Origin: Candidatus Bathyarchaeota archaeon
GTDB taxonomy: Archaea; Thermoproteota; Bathyarchaeia; Bathyarchaeales; Bathycorpusculaceae
Length of the DNA stretch: 37,009 bases
Direction: 5' to 3'
Assembly (NCBI GenBank): GCA_029907545.1
Contig: JARYLR010000013.1
Coordinates: forward strand, 1 to 37,009
Shown piece after piece: positions 24,110-32,226 of this stretch. Made by a program: the position numbers and the translations under genes. The notes beneath the pieces are model-generated. The model was not told where the DNA came from and ran no database searches. It worked only from the letters and a program-made list of their open reading frames with translations. Position 1 is the stretch's first letter; each line of letters opens with the position of its first letter.

Positions 24110-25228
24110 ATGAAAATAGGCTTCGTTGTCAACCCCGTGGCTGGAATGGGCGGGAAAGTGGGGTTAAAGGGAACAGACAATGTTCTAAAAGAGGCAATAA
24201 AACGTGGCGCCAAGCCGGTATCGCCCAAAAGAGCTGGTAAGTTTCTGAAAACGCTGAAAGACCGCGCGGCGCTTGACCATCTGGAGATTTGGACCTGCCC
24301 TAAAGCGATGGGTGAAGACGAAGCAAAGCAAGCAAAGGTTGCAGTTAATATCCTGCCGATGAGAATCCAAGAAAAAACAACCGCTGAAGACACAAAGATA
24401 GCTGTAAAGTTGCTTAAGGAGGCGAAAGTAGATCTTATAGTCTTTGTTGGCGGCGACGGCACAGCTAAGGATATTTATGATGCGCTTCAGGGCTCCAGCG
24501 CGGTTCCGGTTTTAGGCGTTCCGGCTGGTGTGAAAATGTATAGCGGAGTCTTTGCAATCAGCCCCAGTGATGCGGTGGATATTGTCCATGCCTTTGTGAA
24601 AGGAGAAGCAGAGACAGCCGCGCTCGAGATCATGGATGCTGATGAAGATGCAATTCGAAGCGACACCTTTTCCATTGAACTCTATGGTTATCTAGAGACT
24701 CCGTTCTTGCCGATGCGAATCCAAGGAAGCAAACAGATAAGTTCAGCGACGGTTGAGGAGAGAGACAGCCAGCTTGCTATCGCCCGCTTCATAATCGAGG
24801 AAATGCACCCTGAAGACACCTATATTCTCGGTCCAGGAACAACAGTCAAAGCTATTGCCGAGCTTCTTGGCGTAGAGAAAACATTGCTGGGCGTAGACAT
24901 ATACCGAAAAGGCAAAGTTGTCCTTGATGTGAATGAGAAAAAAATCTTGAACCGTATTCAAGACTGGAAAAGAACATGGATTATCCTCTCCCCAATTGGG
25001 CGCCAAGGAATTCTTTTAGGGAGAGGAAATCAGCAGATAAGTCCTGAAATAGTTAAACGCGTAGGCAAAGACCGAATAATTGTTGCGGCAACGAGGAATA
25101 AGCTTCAAAGCATCGAAGGAAACGTTTTCAGAGTAGACACCGGCGATGCTGAGGCGGATGGCCTGCTTAAAGGCTACCTTAGAGTGGTTACAGACTACAG
25201 GGAATGGCGGCTAGTGGAAGTCAAATAG
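24110..25228 (+). CDS. AcoX/ATP-NAD kinase-like protein
   Basis: The protein has 372 residues. It starts MKIGFVVNPVAGMGGKVGLKGTD, the typical opening of the COG3199 family of NAD-kinase-fold proteins. It contains the nucleotide-binding motif FVGGDGTAKD (112-121) and the block ILGPGTTVKAIAELLG. Members are annotated as ATP-NAD kinase family or acetoin catabolism protein X. Their true substrate in archaea is uncertain; phosphorylation of NAD or a related metabolite is the reasonable guess. ATG 24110 was preferred over the ORF extension to 24059 because the Rossmann strand begins there and TTTATA (24070-24075) lies about 37 bp upstream. It is convergent with apgM across a strong hairpin. Confidence 0.75.
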   Translation: MKIGFVVNPVAGMGGKVGLKGTDNVLKEAIKRGAKPVSPKRAGKFLKTLKDRAALDHLEIWTCPKAMGEDEAKQAKVAVNILPMRIQEKTTAEDTKIAVKLLKEAKVDLIVFVGGDGTAKDIYDALQGSSAVPVLGVPAGVKMYSGVFAISPSDAVDIVHAFVKGEAETAALEIMDADEDAIRSDTFSIELYGYLETPFLPMRIQGSKQISSATVEERDSQLAIARFIIEEMHPEDTYILGPGTTVKAIAELLGVEKTLLGVDIYRKGKVVLDVNEKKILNRIQDWKRTWIILSPIGRQGILLGRGNQQISPEIVKRVGKDRIIVAATRNKLQSIEGNVFRVDTGDAEADGLLKGYLRVVTDYREWRLVEVK

Positions 25229-25237
25229 AAATTTCGG

Positions 25238-25261
25238 AAAAACGCCGCTGTTTGCGTTTTT
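25238..25261. terminator. Bidirectional hairpin terminator between convergent genes
   Basis: A perfect 8-bp stem aaaaacgc (25238-25245) / gcgttttt (25254-25261) encloses an 8-nt loop. The outer A/T halves give a T-run at the 3' end of the hairpin on both strands. It lies just after the AcoX-like stop and touches the apgM stop codon (25262-25260), so it can serve both transcripts. Confidence 0.65.
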
Positions 25262-26498
25262 ATGCTCCAAACTTGCTTGTTTTGCCGAGAAGATTCATAA
25301 GGATCGGCATCAAATCCATGCCTCTTATGCGGTGAAGCCCGCCTCCAGCGCATGATCGCTCGTCATATTCTTTGACGGAGTCGCGTCTTACTTGTGGCCC
25401 GGTTATGGCGATGGGGACTGGGTCGCCTTCATGGTTTCCCGTAGCCGAGGAAGTGGTGTGGTCGGCGGTTACAGCCAAGTATACAGAGTTTAAGTCAATA
25501 TGGTCGATGAAATAGCTCAGAATATCGTCGAGTTTTTCGATTGCTTCAACTTTCTGTCTGACTTTGCCATCATGACTTGCTACATCTGTGGCCTTCACAT
25601 GCAGGAGCACAAAATTGCTGCTTCGCAATGCTTGGCTTGTAGCGCGTGCCTTGGCAAGATAGTCGGTTTGCAGTGTTCCGGTAGCACCTGGCACGTTAAT
25701 GGCTTTCATCCCAACTGCTTTGCAGACGCCCTTAACAAGAGGTGTGGCAGCTACACATGCGGCTTTTATTCCGTAGATATGCACAAGAGATTTCACGTTT
25801 GGCAGTGTTCCAGCGCCCCGGCAGAGAACCATGTTCGCCGGCGGCAAACCACGTTTAATTCTTTCTTCGTTGATTGTGTGGCTAGTTAGGTTTTTGTGAA
25901 ATTCGTGCATTAGAGTGTTAACGATTTTGGCGGTGAGTTTGGCTTCAGGGCTACCGTCTAAGGGTTTAGCTTCCATGACTTTTTCACCAGTTATTCCCGG
26001 GTCCGAGTCGCTCACCTTTGCTGACAATCTGGATCCGCGGAGCACTAGGACGGCGCGGTGCTGGATGGTGCTTTTAAAAAGGAATCTTGCATCTGAGGTT
26101 TTCAATTTGACTTTGCTCAGGCTTTCTGCAAGTTTCTGTGAGTCTTTGTTTTCGATTCTGCCGGCGCGTCTATCGAGGACTGCTTGGTTCTGGCTGACGG
26201 TTGCGAAGTTACATCTTAAGGCTACGTCGCCTGGCAAGATCTTCACATTCGAGCCTAGCGCTTCTAGGGCGCCTCTTCCTGAGTAGATTTTTGGTGCATC
26301 ATAGCCAAGCAAAGCAAGCGTAGCCGTGTCGCTTCCCGGCGGGATGCCCGGCGCTATAGGGTCAAGTATCCCGCAGATTCCTGTTTCGGCTATGTGGTTT
26401 AAGGAGGGTTTCCGCGCAAACTCGAGGGGGGTTTTCCAGCCAAGCTCTTTAACTGGCCGGTCAGCCATTCCATCCGCGATAATCAGAACCGCCTTCAA
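25260..26498 (-). CDS. apgM: 2,3-bisphosphoglycerate-independent phosphoglycerate mutase, archaeal type
   Basis: The 412-residue enzyme of the alkaline-phosphatase superfamily interconverts 3- and 2-phosphoglycerate. Metal and active-site motifs are LIIADGMADRP (D9), PPGSDTATLALLGYD with the likely nucleophile S56, and LLHVKATDVASHDG. Near the C-terminus is TADHTTSSATGNHEGDPVPI. The archaeal subgroup is recognised by this spacing and by its length of about 410 (bacterial iPGM has about 510). The start is TTG 26498, with GGTG about eight bases upstream. With gap and pgk in the same window it covers three consecutive steps of central carbon metabolism, though in a separate transcript. Confidence 0.92.
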   Translation of the reverse strand: MKAVLIIADGMADRPVKELGWKTPLEFARKPSLNHIAETGICGILDPIAPGIPPGSDTATLALLGYDAPKIYSGRGALEALGSNVKILPGDVALRCNFATVSQNQAVLDRRAGRIENKDSQKLAESLSKVKLKTSDARFLFKSTIQHRAVLVLRGSRLSAKVSDSDPGITGEKVMEAKPLDGSPEAKLTAKIVNTLMHEFHKNLTSHTINEERIKRGLPPANMVLCRGAGTLPNVKSLVHIYGIKAACVAATPLVKGVCKAVGMKAINVPGATGTLQTDYLAKARATSQALRSSNFVLLHVKATDVASHDGKVRQKVEAIEKLDDILSYFIDHIDLNSVYLAVTADHTTSSATGNHEGDPVPIAITGPQVRRDSVKEYDERSCAGGGLHRIRGMDLMPILMNLLGKTSKFGA

Positions 26499-26997
26499 GT
26501 TTGATACACCATCTTTCAGAGACGGGGAGACGAGTTATCCAATTTAGATTGCGGAAGGTTAAAACACTTGTGTAGCTTAAGAAACTGAAGACAGCGAAAT
26601 AGGAGAAACAGTTACCGTCACGTTCAGAAACCTCTATCGCCAGATTGCCAAAAAACAAAAGCAAGTTCCTATACTCCTCATCGTATTTTCCTAGAAGTGA
26701 AACCCAGCCATAGTCTCACGAATCCACCATAATTTTTTACATCTCCAATTAGCTGGAAAGGTTCTCCAAACAACGGGTTATAATAAGACTATATATGATG
26801 CCCAGGAAAGTTTATCTCACGTAAGAAAGCCTCTTCTGCTTAACCAGTCTATATCTAAACCTATTGCACGTGTTCAGCCTAGTTTGCATTTTTCAGCCTA
26901 ACTTGTTCTCATAATTGATATAAGGCAATTACCTTCTATAATGCAAACCATTAAGCAGCATCATAGCCATAACATGTATCGATGTCAAGGTGAAGTA
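26499..26997. other. Long intergenic region without a gene
   Basis: These 499 bases separate the divergent apgM and ATP-grasp genes. I find no convincing coding frame on either strand. Near the right end are a pair of direct repeats, a TATA-like element TTGATATAAGG (26915-26925) and the ribosome site AAGGTGA (26987-26993) of the ATP-grasp gene. The left two thirds are AT-rich and show nothing I can name. Confidence 0.6.
26873..26900. promoter_or_regulatory. Direct repeat ahead of the ATP-grasp promoter, candidate operator
   Basis: TTCAGCCTA occurs at 26873-26881 and again at 26892-26900, a 19-bp offset or nearly two DNA turns. Over 15 bp the copies match at 12 positions. They end 15 bp before the TATA-like box at 26915. 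This is the usual place for an archaeal activator or repressor site. The role is inferred. Confidence 0.35.
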
Positions 26998-28071
26998 ATG
27001 AAGCGCATCTTAACCACAGGTGCAGGAGGCCCAGCGGGCATAAACTTTGTAGCTTCGCTAAAGATCGCACCTGAAAAACTGTTCATCGTAGGAACGGAAG
27101 CCAACAATCATTTCCTTCACCTAATTCCAACAACCAAAAAACATCTAATCCCGAAGGCAACCGACTCCAACTACATCGATGCACTCAACGAGATAACAAG
27201 AAAGGAGAAAATCGAATTTCTCCACCCACAGACAGACGCAGAAGTCGAAGTTGTTTCAGAAAAACGCGAAAAAATCGACGCCAACCTGTTTCTTCCATCA
27301 AAAAAGGCTGTTGCTGCATGCCAAGACAAACTGGAGGCTACAAGACTATGGAAGAAAAAAAACGTTTCAGCCGCAAGGTTCATTGAGACAAACGATAAAT
27401 CAGACATCAAAAAGGCGTTTGAAGAGTTCGGAAGCCCAATATGGGTCAGAGCCACACATGGCGCAGGCGGAATAGGAAGCACACCAGCCGACAACTTGGA
27501 AACAGCCGTCTCATGGATCAACTACTGGAAAGCCCGACACGTAAACTGGAAGTTCATAGCACAAGAGCATCTGCCAGGAAGAAACCTGGCATTTCATAGC
27601 CTTTGGAAAAATGGTGAACTGGTCACGTCGATGGCTCGAGAGAGACTTGAATACATTTATCCACATCTGGCCCCTTCAGGAGTCACCGGCACCCCAGCCG
27701 TCCAAAGAACAATTCATGACGAAAAGGTCAACCGCGTTGGCGTAGATGCTGTGCTGGCAATTGATCCAAGGTTTAGCGGAATTGCATGCGTGGACATGAA
27801 GGAAACCGAAAAAGGCGAGCCGTGCGTGACAGAGATTAATGCCGCAAGAATGTTCACGACATCATACTTCTTTTCCTACGCAAGCAAAATCCTTCGAAAA
27901 GACTACTATGCGAACATTCCATACCTATACGTGAAACTAGGCTACAATGAGAAAATCCCAGACCTTCCGAAGTACAACATCCTTCCAAAGAACGTCTACT
28001 GGATCCGCCATATGGATGCACCGGCTAAACTGGTCAAAAATGGAAAAATTGTCGGAGAGATGTACCGTTGA
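26998..28071 (+). CDS. ATP-grasp carboxylate-amine ligase-like protein
   Basis: The protein has 357 residues. The N-terminal pre-ATP-grasp domain begins MKRILTTGAGGPAGINFVASL. The ATP-grasp core has the nucleotide lysine/arginine region SPIWVRATHGAGGIGSTPADN, the hinge WKFIAQEHLPGRNLAF, and the metal ligands in IACVDMKETEKGEPCVTEINAAR (D and E/N). It resembles carbamoyl-phosphate-synthase-like ligases that join a carboxylate to an amine. ATG 26998 has AAGGTGA four bases upstream; an upstream in-frame ATG at 26941 has no such site. It overlaps the following HAD gene (TTGA), the first link of a three-gene coupled set. The substrate is unknown, possibly a surface sugar or peptide precursor. Confidence 0.8.
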   Translation: MKRILTTGAGGPAGINFVASLKIAPEKLFIVGTEANNHFLHLIPTTKKHLIPKATDSNYIDALNEITRKEKIEFLHPQTDAEVEVVSEKREKIDANLFLPSKKAVAACQDKLEATRLWKKKNVSAARFIETNDKSDIKKAFEEFGSPIWVRATHGAGGIGSTPADNLETAVSWINYWKARHVNWKFIAQEHLPGRNLAFHSLWKNGELVTSMARERLEYIYPHLAPSGVTGTPAVQRTIHDEKVNRVGVDAVLAIDPRFSGIACVDMKETEKGEPCVTEINAARMFTTSYFFSYASKILRKDYYANIPYLYVKLGYNEKIPDLPKYNILPKNVYWIRHMDAPAKLVKNGKIVGEMYR

Positions 28072-28562
28072 CCGAGGCAGTCATCTTCGACCTTGACGGC
28101 ACACTGATTAACCTTCCAATCAACTATGAGAAACTCTTCAAGGAGGTTAGAGAGATTCTGAATATGAATAATGTGAGACCTTTCTTGAAAACAGTTTCCC
28201 AAACCAGAGGCAGAAAAAGAGCCATGATCTTCAAAGCGTGGGAAGAAGCCGAGCTCGAAGCGCTACCCAAAGTAACCCTTAATCCTAAGGGGAAGGTAAT
28301 ATACGAAGAATATCGCAAAAAACCTAAGGCACTCGTAACCATGCAGAGCAGAAAATTCTTAGAAGCCTTTCTCCGACAGTTCGGGCTAGTCTTCAAAGGC
28401 GTAGTCACAAGAGAAGACAGCATGAACAGGGTCAAACAACTCGAGATAGCTAGGAAGACCTTGGGGCTGAAGTTTGCAGACATCTTGTTCGTAGGAAACA
28501 AGGAATACGATTTAGTTGCAGCCGAAAAGGTTAAATGTAGGTTTCAGTGGGTTGGCGAATGA
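28068..28562 (+). CDS. HAD-superfamily hydrolase
   Basis: The protein has 164 residues. Motif I is VIFDLDGTLINL with the nucleophile Asp at position 8. Motif II is probably ALVTMQS. A lysine (RVKQLEIA) stands for motif III. Motif IV is ILFVGNKEYDLVAA, where the usual first Asp after VG is Asn. It is short for a phosphatase, with a small helical cap. The TTG start at 28068 overlaps the ATP-grasp stop and its own stop overlaps the next start (ATGA). It may dephosphorylate the product or precursor made by its coupled neighbours. Weakened motif IV leaves activity uncertain. Confidence 0.75.
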   Translation: MTEAVIFDLDGTLINLPINYEKLFKEVREILNMNNVRPFLKTVSQTRGRKRAMIFKAWEEAELEALPKVTLNPKGKVIYEEYRKKPKALVTMQSRKFLEAFLRQFGLVFKGVVTREDSMNRVKQLEIARKTLGLKFADILFVGNKEYDLVAAEKVKCRFQWVGE

Positions 28563-29548
28563 AAATCTGGTATGACGCGCTTACAGGAAAACACTTGAGA
28601 TACGCGGTAGCAGTCGCAGAAAGACTTCAAGCATCAAAACATGAGGTAGTGCTTACAACAAGAAAACACCCTGACACGTTGCCACTAGCATCTTTTCTAA
28701 ACAGGCAATTCATAGTTATTGGGCAATATGATCCGCGGTCGCTCTTAACGAGAACAGAAGAGGGTGCACGGCGACAGCTGGCGTTCTGCAAACTCTTCAA
28801 GAAAGAGGCCCCAGACATAGCCATCTCCCACGGCTCTGTCGACATGTGCAGAACCGCGTTTGGGCTTGGAAAACCAATAATCACGACAATAGACACTCCC
28901 TATGCGGAGGCCGTGCACAGGCTTACGCTTCCATTGTCATCACATATCGTTGCTTCGGTAGCGATCCCGAAAAGAATACTTGGCACTTACAATGTTAGAG
29001 CGGAGATCACATGTTTCGCCGGCGTAGATGAAGTCGCATGGATCAAAAATTTCAAACCCTCCGTAAAATACGACTACGGTAAACCGCTTATCGGGGTGAG
29101 GCAATTTGAAGAAAAAGCTGCATACAGCAGAGAAAGCGTAAACATGCTTCAGTTGGCTAGAAATCTCACGCGTTTAGGCACCGTGGTTTTCCTCTCAAGA
29201 TATAAACGAAAAGCAGTAAAAGACATAATCGTTCCCAAAGAATTCATAGACTCTGCAAGCCTAGCTTCGCAAGCCGATCTGATCGTAGGCGTCGGAGGAA
29301 CTATCACTCGAGAGGCAGCCCTTCAAGGCACTCCGGCAATAATCGTAGAGGCTCTTCCAAAACAGCATGTAAACGACTTTCTCATAAGAAAAGGGTTTCC
29401 AATCTTCAAGACAAAGCCGTCATCAACATTAAGCTTAGCTAAAAAAATATTAGGAAAAAAATACGACGTAAAGCACTTGTTAGATCAGCTTGAAAACCCC
29501 GTAGATGCCATCAAAAATATCGTGAACAAGATGAGCAGAAGCTATTGA
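28559..29548 (+). CDS. DUF354 family protein (GT-B-like fold)
   Basis: The protein has 329 residues. It opens with MKIWYDALTGKHLRYAVAVAERL and includes PDIAISHGSVDMCRTAFGLGKPIITTIDTPYAEAV, then IVGVGGTITREAALQGTPAII near the end. This pattern marks DUF354, an archaeal group related to UDP-GlcNAc 2-epimerase and MurG-like GT-B proteins, which often sits in surface polysaccharide loci. ATG 28559 overlaps the HAD stop as ATGA. Its stop overlaps the stop of the convergent acyltransferase gene (29542-29548). The function is not known. Binding of a nucleotide sugar is likely from the fold. Confidence 0.8.
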   Translation: MKIWYDALTGKHLRYAVAVAERLQASKHEVVLTTRKHPDTLPLASFLNRQFIVIGQYDPRSLLTRTEEGARRQLAFCKLFKKEAPDIAISHGSVDMCRTAFGLGKPIITTIDTPYAEAVHRLTLPLSSHIVASVAIPKRILGTYNVRAEITCFAGVDEVAWIKNFKPSVKYDYGKPLIGVRQFEEKAAYSRESVNMLQLARNLTRLGTVVFLSRYKRKAVKDIIVPKEFIDSASLASQADLIVGVGGTITREAALQGTPAIIVEALPKQHVNDFLIRKGFPIFKTKPSSTLSLAKKILGKKYDVKHLLDQLENPVDAIKNIVNKMSRSY

Positions 29549-30054
29549 CTTTTGCCTTTTCTCGTTTCCAAGAAACTTTTTCTTTTTGCCTCGTATTCCT
29601 CTCTCGTCATCATTTTCCTAGCAGGAACACCCTTCACCACAGTATTAGGCGGCACATCCTTGGTCACTACACTTCCAGCAGCCACAATCGAGTTTTTTCC
29701 AACAGTCACATTCGGCAATATTGTGACACATCCTCCGATAACTACGTTGTCCTCAATAATTGATGGAGTAAGGCATCGGCTGTGCGGAAAGCGATCATTC
29801 AGCAGGCTGCTGTTGGGACCTACAAAGACGTTATTGCCGAGTCTGCACTTGTTCGAAATGGTAACATGTGCCTGAACAATGCAGTTGCTTCCTATTTTCA
29901 CGTCTCTGCCGATGTCGCAAAAGCTGCCTATCCGAGTTCCATTTCCAATCTTCGCGTTCTCGCCGATAACAACATAATTCCAAACTACCACATCTTTGCC
30001 AAACTGAGCGCTTTTACCGACCAGAACTCCTTTTCCAAGTTTAGGCTCTGACAC
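29542..30054 (-). CDS. Hexapeptide-repeat sugar acyltransferase
   Basis: The protein has 170 residues. Repeats of the form (I/V/L)-G-x-x-x-x run from residue 8 to about 135 (for example VWNYVVIGENAKIGNGT, IGSNCIVQAHVTIS, VVIGGCVTILPNVTVGKN), forming a left-handed beta helix. The tail PPNTVVKGVPARKM is the usual capping motif of the WlbB/WbbJ group, which N- or O-acylates nucleotide sugars. The active-site region is NDRFPHSRC. The GTG start at 30054 has GAGGAGG nine bases upstream. It is divergent from the dehydrogenase-like gene at 30144 and very probably belongs to the same surface-sugar locus. The acyl donor would be acetyl-CoA by family knowledge. Confidence 0.86.
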   Translation of the reverse strand: MSEPKLGKGVLVGKSAQFGKDVVVWNYVVIGENAKIGNGTRIGSFCDIGRDVKIGSNCIVQAHVTISNKCRLGNNVFVGPNSSLLNDRFPHSRCLTPSIIEDNVVIGGCVTILPNVTVGKNSIVAAGSVVTKDVPPNTVVKGVPARKMMTREEYEAKRKSFLETRKGKSQ

Positions 30055-30143
30055 TAGTGAAAACCTCCTCGTCTACACATTGTAATATATACGCTTTAAA
30101 TAGTTTGGCAGTTTATCTATTCCCCGAAAAAAGAGGAAGTGCT

Positions 30144-31004
30144 GTGACCAAAGAAGCAGTTCTGATAGTTGGGCTAGGTGAAGTAGGTCGCCCTCTCTAC
30201 GAAATCCTAAAAGCAAGCGGAAAATTCACTGTCTATGGTTTTGATTTGTCAACGGAAAAAATGCAGGCACTCGGACAGACACGGCTTCCAAATAAGCCTG
30301 CTGACATAATGCACATTTGCATCCCGTGCTCTAGCCAGACAGATTTTATAGAGGCCGCCGAAAGCTATGTACGAAAGCATAAGCCTAAACTTGTAATCAT
30401 CAACAGTACTGTTGTACCTGGAACCACTATGATGCTGCACGAAAGAGCCAACTGTCTAGTGGCACACTCACCTGTACGAGGAGTACACAAAAGCTTAGAA
30501 CATATGAAAAGAGAGCTAGAGAACTGGACAAAGTATATAGGTGGCGCCACTGAAAAAGCGGGAAAAGCGGCGCAACTGCACTTCAAGAAAGCTGGCTTCA
30601 AAACCAAGGTTCTAAAAAGCTGCAGAGAAACCGAGTTGGCTAAGCTTTTTGAAACCACCTACAGGGCATGGATGATCTCGTGTTTTCACGAAATGCACAG
30701 AATCAGCAGACACTTTGGCGCTGACTTCGATCAAGTAGTCGATTTTCTTGATGATACACACCGCACGCTGCTCAATAGACCAGTGATGTTTCCTGACGTA
30801 ATAGGCGGACATTGTCTGATACCGAACACTAGGTTACTTTTGAAATCTTATGATTCAGAGTTCCTTCGTTTGATTCTGGAGTCAAATGAGAAACGCAAGG
30901 AGGACGTCAGAAACAGAGAGGTTGTGAGAGAAATCGAGAAGGTCAAGAAACGGGTGGAAGATTTTGAGAGAAAACGCGAACGCGAAAACAAAGCCCTTTT
31001 TTAG
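30144..31004 (+). CDS. Truncated UDP-glucose/GDP-mannose dehydrogenase-like protein
   Basis: The protein has 286 residues. The NAD-binding Rossmann domain has VLIVGLGEVGRPLYEIL and IMHICIPC. The central helical domain has CRETELAKLFETTYRAWMISCFHEM, like the WecC/UGD family. Then comes the catalytic-cysteine motif IGGHCLIPNTRLL (C224). The family's C-terminal UDP-binding Rossmann domain (about 120 residues) is missing and replaced by a charged coiled-coil-like tail (about 250-286). GTG 30144 has GAGG seven bases upstream; the longer frame to 30057 crosses the divergent promoter region. It may oxidise a sugar or sugar acid not held as a nucleotide, or may have lost activity. Confidence 0.72.
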   Translation: MTKEAVLIVGLGEVGRPLYEILKASGKFTVYGFDLSTEKMQALGQTRLPNKPADIMHICIPCSSQTDFIEAAESYVRKHKPKLVIINSTVVPGTTMMLHERANCLVAHSPVRGVHKSLEHMKRELENWTKYIGGATEKAGKAAQLHFKKAGFKTKVLKSCRETELAKLFETTYRAWMISCFHEMHRISRHFGADFDQVVDFLDDTHRTLLNRPVMFPDVIGGHCLIPNTRLLLKSYDSEFLRLILESNEKRKEDVRNREVVREIEKVKKRVEDFERKRERENKALF

Positions 31005-31067
31005 TGGTGCACTTTATCCAAGAAAAAATCTCGATTCAGCAGAAGCACAGTAGAAGTTCGCAAAACA

Positions 31068-31078
31068 CTTTATTAATT
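31068..31078 (+). promoter_or_regulatory. TATA box for the 31.1-37 kb operon (leaderless first gene)
   Basis: CTTTATTAATT is centred 26 bp before the ATG at 31099. The six genes that follow overlap or are spaced by at most about a dozen bases, so this is the probable promoter for the whole run. Confidence 0.6.
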
Positions 31079-31098
31079 CTAGATAAGCATAGAGTCGC

Positions 31099-32226
31099 AT
31101 GACAGTGAAGCCAATGCGGATATGTTACCTAGCAAACGCGGCAAGCGTACACACCGTTCGATGGGTCAGATATTTCATTGAAAAAGGCCATGAAGTCCAC
31201 ATCGTTTCCTTCGAAGAAGCACATGTAAAAGGCGCAATCATGCATATCCTGAAACTTCCGGTTCTTGTTAAAAACGCTACATTCGCTCTAAAGCTTGCAC
31301 TCGTTTTCCAGATCTACATACTGCTCAGAAAAATCAAGCCAGACATCGTTCACGCGCACTATGTAACCAACTATGGGCTCTTCGGCGCGCTCAGTAACTA
31401 CAAACCTTTTGTGCTAACCGCATGGGGCTCAGACATTCTTACTGTGCCAGGCGAACGTTTTCTCTCAAATATAAAGAGACTCATATCTAAGTTTGTTCTA
31501 AGTCAGACAGACTTGGTGACCTGCGATGCAGAGCACATGAAAATTGCCTTGAACCAGTTAGGAGTGCAGAAAAATAAGATTGTTTTAATCTTTTTTGGAG
31601 TAGATACTAAGAAGTTTTGTCCCAGACAAAAAAGTGATGTTCTTGAGAAAAAGTTTGGGATTCGAGATGTGTTTGTTGTGATAAGTTTGAGAAATCTTGA
31701 ACCACTGTACGACATCGAATCCCTAGTAAGGTCAGTACCTATCGTTTTAAAAGAGGTTCCGAAATCCAAGTTTATTATAGCGGGAAGAGGTTCTGAAGAA
31801 CAGCGATTAAAAAAACTGGCGGAGTCTCTGGGCGTTTTAAAGAACGTGAACTTTATAGGGTTCGTGCCCAACGACGAGCTTCCACAGTACCTGAACAGCG
31901 TTGATGTTTATGTTTCAACTTCACTCTCAGACGCAGGAATCGCAGCAAGCACCGCGGAAGCCATGGCCTGTGGACTGCCCGTGATCGTCACCGATGTGGC
32001 AGACAACAGGAAATGGGTTACAGATGGAGAAAACGGCTTTGTGGTACCTAGAAAGGCTCCTGAGATACTTGCCGAAAAGATTATCTATTTATTGAAAAAC
32101 GAGCACATAAGAAAGCGCTTCGGCGAAGCTAACAGGCACGTGATAGAAGAAAGAAATAACTACTATAGAGAGATGGAAAAAATGGAAACTCTTTACGCAG
32201 AACTAATTCGGAGACGCAGAAAATGA
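31099..32226 (+). CDS. GT4-family glycosyltransferase
   Basis: The protein has 375 residues in two GT-B domains. The N-terminal acceptor domain starts MRICYLANAASVHTVRWVRYF and contains PDIVHAHYVTNYGLFGAL. The C-terminal donor domain has IFFGVDTKKF, then VISLRNLEPLYDIESLV, KFIIAGRGSEEQRL and SDAGIAASTAEAMACGLPVIVTD. In the E-x7-E motif the first Glu is Asp. ATG 31099 fits a TATA box 26 bp upstream; ATG 31114 is an alternative. It likely transfers a sugar during surface glycan or glycolipid synthesis at the inner face of the membrane. Its stop overlaps the epimerase start (ATGA). Confidence 0.85.
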   Translation: MTVKPMRICYLANAASVHTVRWVRYFIEKGHEVHIVSFEEAHVKGAIMHILKLPVLVKNATFALKLALVFQIYILLRKIKPDIVHAHYVTNYGLFGALSNYKPFVLTAWGSDILTVPGERFLSNIKRLISKFVLSQTDLVTCDAEHMKIALNQLGVQKNKIVLIFFGVDTKKFCPRQKSDVLEKKFGIRDVFVVISLRNLEPLYDIESLVRSVPIVLKEVPKSKFIIAGRGSEEQRLKKLAESLGVLKNVNFIGFVPNDELPQYLNSVDVYVSTSLSDAGIAASTAEAMACGLPVIVTDVADNRKWVTDGENGFVVPRKAPEILAEKIIYLLKNEHIRKRFGEANRHVIEERNNYYREMEKMETLYAELIRRRRK

